Shown here in pieces: positions 6,460 to 9,826 of a DNA stretch of 9,826 nucleotides. A program made the position numbers and the translations under genes. The notes under the pieces were generated by a model. That model was not told where the DNA came from and did no database searches. It saw only the letters and a list, made by a program, of their open reading frames with translations. This DNA is from Burkholderiales bacterium (GTDB taxonomy: Bacteria > Pseudomonadota > Gammaproteobacteria > Burkholderiales > Casimicrobiaceae). Within the stretch, counting starts at the first letter, position 1. Every line of letters begins with the position of its first letter. Location of the stretch: assembly GCA_025354075.1 (NCBI GenBank), contig JANXNO010000615.1:1-9826 (forward strand), given 5' to 3'.

Positions 6460-7982
6460 ACGCTGCCGTCACTTCGCCCACCTCACTCGCTCACTGGATT
6501 GGCGGCAGTAAAGCCGCCGGGCAATCAGAACGCTCGCAAGCCGTGTTCAATCCGGCCACGGGTGCAGTCACTGGTAATGTCGCACTGGGCAGCATTGACG
6601 ATGTAGACGCCGCTGTTGCTGCAGCGCTGGCCGCCTTCCCCGCTTGGGCGGATACGCCTCCGATTCGACGTGCGCGAGTGATGTTCAAGTTTCTGGAATT
6701 GCTGAATCTGCGCCGCGACGCATTGGCGCATGCGATCACTGCTGAGCACGGCAAGGTGTTCACCGACGCGCAGGGCGAGGTGTCGCGCGGCATTGACGTG
6801 GTGGAGTTTGCGTGCGGCATTCCGCAATTGCTCAAAGGCGATTTCACCGATCAGGTGAGCACCGGCATCGACAACTGGACGCTGCGTCAACCGCTCGGCG
6901 TGGTAGCGGGCATCACGCCGTTTAACTTTCCGGTGATGGTGCCGATGTGGATGTTCCCGGTGGCAATTGCGGCGGGCAACACCTTCATTTTGAAGCCGAG
7001 TCCGATTGATCCGAGCGCCTCATTGATGATGGCTGATTTGCTTAAGCAAGCCGGACTTCCCGACGGCGTTTTCAACGTGGTGCAAGGCGACAAAGTGGCG
7101 GTCGATGCGCTGTTGACGCACCCAGATGTGAAAGCAATTTCGTTCGTGGGCAGCACGCCGATTGCCAATTACATTTATGAAACCGGTGCGCATCATGGCA
7201 AGCGCGTACAGGCGCTCGGCGGCGCGAAAAATCACATGGTGGTGATGCCAGATGCCGACGTGGCGCAAACAGTGGACGCGTTGATCGGCAGCGCTTACGG
7301 CTCTGCAGGAGAGCGCTGCATGGCGATCAGCGTGGCAGTGTTTGTTGGCGATGCAGCAGACAAAGTGTTGCCCGCGTTGATCGAGCGAACCAAGACATTG
7401 AAAATTCTCGATGGCAAAAATCTCGCCGCTGAAATGGGCCCCATTGTCACCGCCACAGCGCTGGCTCGAATCACGGGCTACATCGAGCAGGGCGTTGCCG
7501 AAGGCGCGCAGCTTTTGGTGGACGGTCGTGGCTTCAAAGGCGCGACTGCGGGCGCAGGTTGCGACAACGGATTTTGGACCGGCGGCACATTGTTTGATCA
7601 TGTCACGCCCGACATGCGCATCTACAAAGAAGAAATTTTCGGCCCAGTGTTGTCATGCGTTCGTGTGCCCGATTTCGCGGCGGCGGTTGAGCTGGTGAAC
7701 GGGCATGAGTTCGGCAACGGCGTGTCCTGCTTCACACGCGACGGCAATGTGGCGCGCGAGTTCAGCCGCCGCATTCAGGTGGGCATGGTCGGCATCAATG
7801 TGCCGATTCCGGTGCCGATGGCGTGGCATGGTTTTGGCGGCTGGAAGAAGAGTTTGTTCGGAGACATGCATGCTTATGGCGAAGAAGGCGTGCGTTTCTA
7901 CACCAAGCAAAAGAGCGTGATGCAGCGCTGGCCCGAGAGCATTGGCAAGGGCGCAGAATTTGTGATGCCGACAGCGAAATAA
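6456..7982 (+). CDS. mmsA: CoA-acylating methylmalonate-semialdehyde dehydrogenase
   Basis: A 508-residue aldehyde dehydrogenase superfamily protein. The family converts methylmalonate semialdehyde (or malonate semialdehyde) plus CoA and NAD+ to propionyl-CoA (or acetyl-CoA), in valine, beta-alanine and inositol breakdown. Visible motifs are [15 protein letters not shown] (154-168), LKPSP (179-183), [15 protein letters not shown] (230-244), and the catalytic Cys288 in [13 protein letters not shown]. The region [12 protein letters not shown] (252-263) has no general-base glutamate, as expected for the CoA-dependent subfamily. [12 protein letters not shown] lies further on. The length fits MmsA (about 500). 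I use the ATG at 6456; a TTG at 6441 would add five residues without support. The partner mmsB dehydrogenase gene is not in the window. Divergent lysR and the dyad suggest inducible control. Confidence 0.95.
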   Translation: MNAAVTSPTSLAHWIGGSKAAGQSERSQAVFNPATGAVTGNVALGSIDDVDAAVAAALAAFPAWADTPPIRRARVMFKFLELLNLRRDALAHAITAEHGKVFTDAQGEVSRGIDVVEFACGIPQLLKGDFTDQVSTGIDNWTLRQPLGVVAGITPFNFPVMVPMWMFPVAIAAGNTFILKPSPIDPSASLMMADLLKQAGLPDGVFNVVQGDKVAVDALLTHPDVKAISFVGSTPIANYIYETGAHHGKRVQALGGAKNHMVVMPDADVAQTVDALIGSAYGSAGERCMAISVAVFVGDAADKVLPALIERTKTLKILDGKNLAAEMGPIVTATALARITGYIEQGVAEGAQLLVDGRGFKGATAGAGCDNGFWTGGTLFDHVTPDMRIYKEEIFGPVLSCVRVPDFAAAVELVNGHEFGNGVSCFTRDGNVAREFSRRIQVGMVGINVPIPVPMAWHGFGGWKKSLFGDMHAYGEEGVRFYTKQKSVMQRWPESIGKGAEFVMPTAK

Positions 7983-8006
7983 CGTAGTCGCCTACAATTG
8001 AATCAT
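7981..8006. repeat. 26-bp imperfect direct repeat, copy 1 (upstream of the RHH-like gene)
   Basis: It starts with AACGTAGTCG (7981-7990), has ACAATT at 7994-7999, and overlaps the mmsA stop and the next start codon. It matches copy 2 (8295-8320) at 20 of 26 positions. The -10-like TACAAT (7993-7998) is inside it, in the same place as CACAAT in copy 2. Confidence 0.6.
7993..7998 (+). promoter_or_regulatory. -10 box directly before the RHH-like gene
   Basis: TACAAT matches five of six consensus -10 positions and ends 6 bases before the ATG at 8005. Transcription would start at or next to the start codon, giving a leaderless mRNA; in agreement, no ribosome binding site is visible. The expected -35 region has only a weak GACA match (7970-7973). 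Read-through from mmsA is the alternative. Confidence 0.35.
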
Positions 8007-8280
8007 GTCACGAGAACGAATTCACCCCGAAGGCACCGACGCAACGTATCGCGTGCAGGAATCGCTCAAGGCCCTCGTGCAGCTGGGCGGCGCGCGCAAG
8101 ACGTTTCGCTTGAAGCCCGACGCAAATAAAGCATTGCAGCAACTGGTGAAAATGCTCGATGTGAACACTGAGACTGAAGCGGTGGAAACTGCCATCGTCG
8201 CGCTGCGTGATCAGCTTCGCGCTGATGCAGTTGCAAAAAAGCAACGGCAAATGCGTGATTCGATTCGGCTCGTAAAGTAG
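8005..8280 (+). CDS. Small ribbon-helix-helix-like protein
   Basis: A 91-residue basic protein. The middle fits a ribbon-helix-helix (Arc/MetJ/CopG-type) fold: a strand ARKTFRLKP (30-38), helix A DANKALQQLVKML (39-51), a turn, and helix B ETEAVETAIVALRDQLRAD (56-74). A charged tail, KKQRQMRDSIR (78-88), follows. Proteins of this fold bind DNA as dimers and often repress their own genes; many are antitoxins, but no toxin-like gene is adjacent. It starts 22 bases after mmsA. Imperfect direct repeats lie at its start (7981) and just after its end (8295), which would suit an autoregulatory protein. Codon use is like the flanking genes. The fold is inferred by eye and the function is unknown. Confidence 0.68.
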   Translation: MSRERIHPEGTDATYRVQESLKALVQLGGARKTFRLKPDANKALQQLVKMLDVNTETEAVETAIVALRDQLRADAVAKKQRQMRDSIRLVK

Positions 8281-8283
8281 AGT

Positions 8284-8312
8284 TTGACAGAGCAAACGTA
8301 GTCGTACACAAT
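8284..8312 (+). promoter_or_regulatory. Sigma-70-like promoter of the 77-residue unknown gene
   Basis: A perfect -35 box TTGACA (8284-8289) is 17 bases from CACAAT (8307-8312), a four-of-six -10 match. It begins 3 bases after the RHH-like stop codon. The predicted start point is about 80 bases before the ATG at 8398. The -10 half lies inside repeat copy 2, so a protein bound to that repeat would block it. Confidence 0.65.
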
Positions 8313-8320
8313 TCAGTTAT
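8295..8320. repeat. 26-bp imperfect direct repeat, copy 2
   Basis: AACGTAGTCG (8295-8304) is identical to the start of copy 1 at 7981, ACAATT (8308-8313) occurs at the same offset, and 20 of 26 positions agree. It overlaps the promoter of the next gene. The repeats are 314 bases apart and bracket the RHH-like gene. Confidence 0.6.
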
Positions 8321-8397
8321 CGGTGATTGTGCAGTAGTCACCCGGCAGCAAAGCGGCCAACTTTTTTCAACATTTATTTACGGGAGCCAGTTCAAAA

Positions 8398-8631
8398 ATG
8401 ACCATCCAACGCATCACTAACCACCACAGCGCGCCGATCTCGGCATGCCTGAGTGCGTTTGTGCTCGCGGCTGAGACTGGAATTTCATTGAATTCGCGAC
8501 CTAATTCACGTCCATACGGCAGCACGACCAACGTCGGCGGCATGCTGGGCATGAATACGTTTAAGGGCGGCAACGCCTACGCTACTGATTTCACACAAGG
8601 CAACTCGGCCCTATTGAGAGGAAGCGCATAG
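8398..8631 (+). CDS. Small protein of unknown function, 77 residues
   Basis: I do not recognise this protein. Residues 11-30 (SAPISACLSAFVLAAETGIS) are mildly hydrophobic but without the basic start of a normal signal peptide. The rest is rich in Gly, Ser and Asn (TNVGGMLGMNTFKGGNAYA, then TDFTQGNSALL). The ATG is preceded by GGGAG (8382-8386) at a rather long distance of 11 bases. Support for a real gene comes from its surroundings: a consensus-like promoter at 8284-8312 and a strong intrinsic terminator 25 bases after the stop, so it looks like a complete single-gene transcript. A secreted peptide, a peptide precursor or a regulatory RNA with an incidental ORF are all possible. Confidence 0.6.
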   Translation: MTIQRITNHHSAPISACLSAFVLAAETGISLNSRPNSRPYGSTTNVGGMLGMNTFKGGNAYATDFTQGNSALLRGSA

Positions 8632-8656
8632 CGCCCCCCTCAAGTTTTCCTCCCGG

Positions 8657-8696
8657 AAACCCCGAGTTGTCGAAAGACCTCGGGGTTTTTTGTTTT
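8657..8696 (+). terminator. Strong intrinsic terminator
   Basis: A ten-pair stem AAACCCCGAG (8657-8666) / CTCGGGGTTT (8679-8688) is capped by an inner GTC-GAAA-GAC hairpin with a GNRA tetraloop and a TT bulge, followed by TTTTTTGTTTT (8686-8696). It ends the transcript of the 77-residue gene. Confidence 0.93.
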
Positions 8697-8697
8697 C

Positions 8698-8742
8698 TGG
8701 GCTGCTGATTCGTTCAAACGTTATTGGAACAACAGCAGCCCA
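8698..8742. repeat. Long inverted repeat just after the terminator
   Basis: TGGGCTGCTG (8698-8707) and CAGCAGCCCA (8733-8742) form a perfect 10-bp inverted repeat. Inside, GTTC (8712-8715) and GAAC (8727-8730) can extend it after an internal loop, and the loop holds the palindrome AACGTT. No T run follows on the plus strand. It begins 2 bases after the terminator and ends 42 bases before the next start codon, so it may be an operator or a 5' leader structure for that gene. Confidence 0.6.
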
Positions 8743-8784
8743 CCCGAACACTGCATACAGGCTAAATATTTCAGGGGATAGATC

Positions 8785-8988
8785 ATGGTTTTAGTTGACT
8801 TCACATTGGCCGAGCGATGGCGGATTTTTGGTGAGTTGTCGTTGGCACAGACACCTCGCAAAGCCAAAGCTCAGGTAGCAAGCACGAGCGTAGAGAGCAA
8901 GTACGCGCCTTCGAGCGGTCACATCGACCCGCAGGAAACCGTTGCCAGAACACAAGCTCAGGCCGCGCTCATGCAGCGCATGCTCTAA
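8785..8988 (+). CDS. Small protein of unknown function, 67 residues
   Basis: I do not recognise this protein. It starts MVLVDFTLAERWRIFGELS, has a basic stretch TPRKAKAQ (23-30), a polar middle and a probable C-terminal helix QETVARTQAQAALMQRML (50-67). No signal peptide or membrane segment is seen. AGGGGA (8773-8778) lies 6 bases before the ATG, a strong ribosome binding site that argues for a real gene. A good promoter was not found, although TAAATA (8763-8768) could be a -10 box without a matching -35. It follows the terminated 77-residue gene and is followed by the hairpin-rich region. An overlapping 100-codon frame at 8942-9244 looks spurious. Confidence 0.58.
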   Translation: MVLVDFTLAERWRIFGELSLAQTPRKAKAQVASTSVESKYAPSSGHIDPQETVARTQAQAALMQRML

Positions 8989-9005
8989 GCCTGCCACGAC
9001 CCAGC

Positions 9006-9254
9006 GGCGGGGACGCCTCAGCACGCAGATAGCGTGCGGGGCATCCGCGCCGCAAGCAGTTCGCATCTCAATCGGGAGCCATGTGAACGCCGGACGCAAC
9101 CGGCACCTTTTCAGGTTCAAGATGCGCTTTGGTCTTGAACGGCCCCAGTTTTCAGGAAGACGCGGCAAATACCGCGTCACGCAACCGAGCATCTTTCATG
9201 TCAATCAAGAGCACATGCGAGTGAGAGATGCCAAGCTCGGCTGACGGTTTTTTT
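9006..9254 (+). ncRNA. Candidate structured RNA or structured 3' UTR
   Basis: No convincing protein is encoded here, but inverted repeats are closely packed. They are GGCG/CGCC with the GNRA-type loop GGGA (9006-9017); GCACGC/GCGTGC (9021-9037); GCCGG/CCGGC (9089-9104); GTTCAAGA/TCTTGAAC with a 10-base loop (9115-9140); and GACGCGG/CCGCGTC (9159-9178). A composite hairpin follows, with CCGAGC (9185-9190) / GCTCGG (9235-9240) and ATCTTTCA (9191-9198) / TGAGAGAT (9222-9229, one G-U pair). A run of seven T (9248-9254) comes 7 bases later. The order suggests a folded transcript ending near 9254. It is 17 bases after the 67-residue gene, so a 3' UTR is equally possible. No Rfam family is recognised. 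Confidence 0.35.
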
Positions 9255-9483
9255 GCGCTTCCCCTCCTCCCCCGATGACACATGCGGGCGGTGCGAAAAA
9301 CCCGATAAGAAGCGTGCGCTAGAGGTGCGGCTAGTGCGCGAGGTGAAAGTCCTCAACCTGAAATCCCTTTTCGGCGCGTGTTTGAAAAAACATCCGCTAC
9401 ACAGTTTTCGCGAACGCGTGCATGAAGGCAAACAGCACGCGGCACGGGTTGGACGCAACCATGCCGAGATCCGAAGAATCGCC
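9255..9483. other. Gap with no gene recognised
   Basis: Open frames cross this stretch on both strands but none has a start signal or a recognisable protein pattern. One short motif, GAGG-TGAAAGT-CCTC (about 9339-9353) after GTGCGC, resembles the early part of some bacterial group II introns; it is too short to call. Confidence 0.4.
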
Positions 9484-9826
9484 TTAGCGGGAGCCGTTCG
9501 CTGCCATATTCCAACCAGTGAAGGTGTAGCCGGTCTTGGTGAAGCCATTAGCAGTTAGAGCAGTAGCAACGTTGGTTGTCTGTGAGGCAGTTGATCCACC
9601 TGTAGAGGTATTGCCTAGGAAGGTAACGGTGTGGTTTGGAACGATGTTAACAGCGAAGCTTGCGCTGATGGTGTGGTTAGTGCTGATGGTTGAGAATGGA
9701 TAGCTGGTGAGAGCGCCTACTGAGACTCCATCAACCAAGACATCTGCAACGTGGTAGCCAGTTGCAGCAGTAATAGTGAATGTTGGGGTAGCGCCATAGT
9801 TCTCAGGGGTAGCACCCGAAGGTGAG
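9484..9826 (-). CDS. Repetitive surface or secreted protein, C-terminal fragment (N-terminal side outside the window)
   Basis: The frame is open from the window edge to TAA at 9484-9486. It reads through a first module containing ENYGATPTFTITAATGYHV and then VLVDGVSVGALTSYPFSTIS. The next part is TNHTISASFAVN, followed by a second module with HTVTFLGNTSTGGSTASQTT and then TALTANGFTKTGYTFTGWN. The second matches the InlB B-repeat (Listeria-Bacteroides repeat) pattern and the first the repeat domain often paired with it in very long secreted or adhesin-like proteins. The chain ends NMAANGSR, in mid-repeat: these modules usually continue after NGSG. No C-terminal sorting domain is seen. GC is about 50% (30 of 60 bases at 9541-9600). 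This is probably a truncated gene or a junction. Confidence 0.75.
   Translation of the reverse strand, partial: SPSGATPENYGATPTFTITAATGYHVADVLVDGVSVGALTSYPFSTISTNHTISASFAVNIVPNHTVTFLGNTSTGGSTASQTTNVATALTANGFTKTGYTFTGWNMAANGSR

Noticed and set aside
8005..8631. Toxin-antitoxin pair made of the RHH-like protein and the 77-residue protein
   Set aside because: The second gene has its own promoter and a 117-base gap, whereas such pairs normally overlap, and the second protein shows no toxin fold. It remains only a remote possibility.
8942..9244. 100-codon plus-strand frame downstream of the 67-residue gene
   Set aside because: It overlaps that gene in another frame, has no ribosome binding site, and reads as Arg/Ser-rich chance sequence across the inverted repeats.
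9253..9558. 101-codon plus-strand frame from a TTG
   Set aside because: No ribosome binding site, no recognisable domain, and its end runs antisense into the repeat protein.

Overview
The window looks like a stretch of a betaproteobacterial (Burkholderiales-like) chromosome. The evidence is the gene families present (LpxH, YihY/BrkB, OsmC, gentisate 1,2-dioxygenase with 3-hydroxybenzoate 6-monooxygenase, a LysR regulator, CoA-acylating methylmalonate-semialdehyde dehydrogenase), the GC-rich coding sequence (38 of 60 bases are G/C in the one line I counted inside mmsA), and mostly short intergenic gaps. No species can be named from sequence alone.

Left part (1-2560): the 3' end of lpxH, a tRNA-Ala(CGC) with a clear terminator, a YihY/BrkB-type membrane protein on the minus strand, an OsmC peroxidase, and a convergent RaiA/HPF-like ribosome-associated protein. 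The last two are stress-type functions, but they are not in one operon.

Middle (2562-7982): a 537-base regulatory gap leads into a two-gene aromatic unit. The second gene product hydroxylates 3-hydroxybenzoate to gentisate, and the first opens the gentisate ring to maleylpyruvate. The genes for maleylpyruvate processing are not in the window. A LysR-type regulator converges on this unit and is divergent from mmsA. The lysR-mmsA gap holds a perfect 8-bp dyad overlapping the predicted mmsA -35 box, and a 16-codon upstream ORF whose stop overlaps the mmsA start.

Right part (7983-9254): three small genes without recognised partners. The first is a ribbon-helix-helix-like protein flanked by a 26-bp imperfect direct repeat that coincides with promoter -10 regions. 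Next comes a 77-residue unknown protein with its own consensus-like promoter and strong terminator. Third is a 67-residue unknown protein with a strong ribosome binding site. It is followed by about 250 bases of closely packed inverted repeats ending in a T7 run, which may be a structured RNA or an elaborate 3' UTR.

Right edge (9484-9826, minus strand): the C-terminal end of a repetitive surface or secreted protein, with an InlB B-repeat-like module cut off in mid-repeat and about 50% GC in the line I counted. The abrupt change in composition and the broken repeat suggest a recombination boundary, a pseudogene end or an assembly junction.
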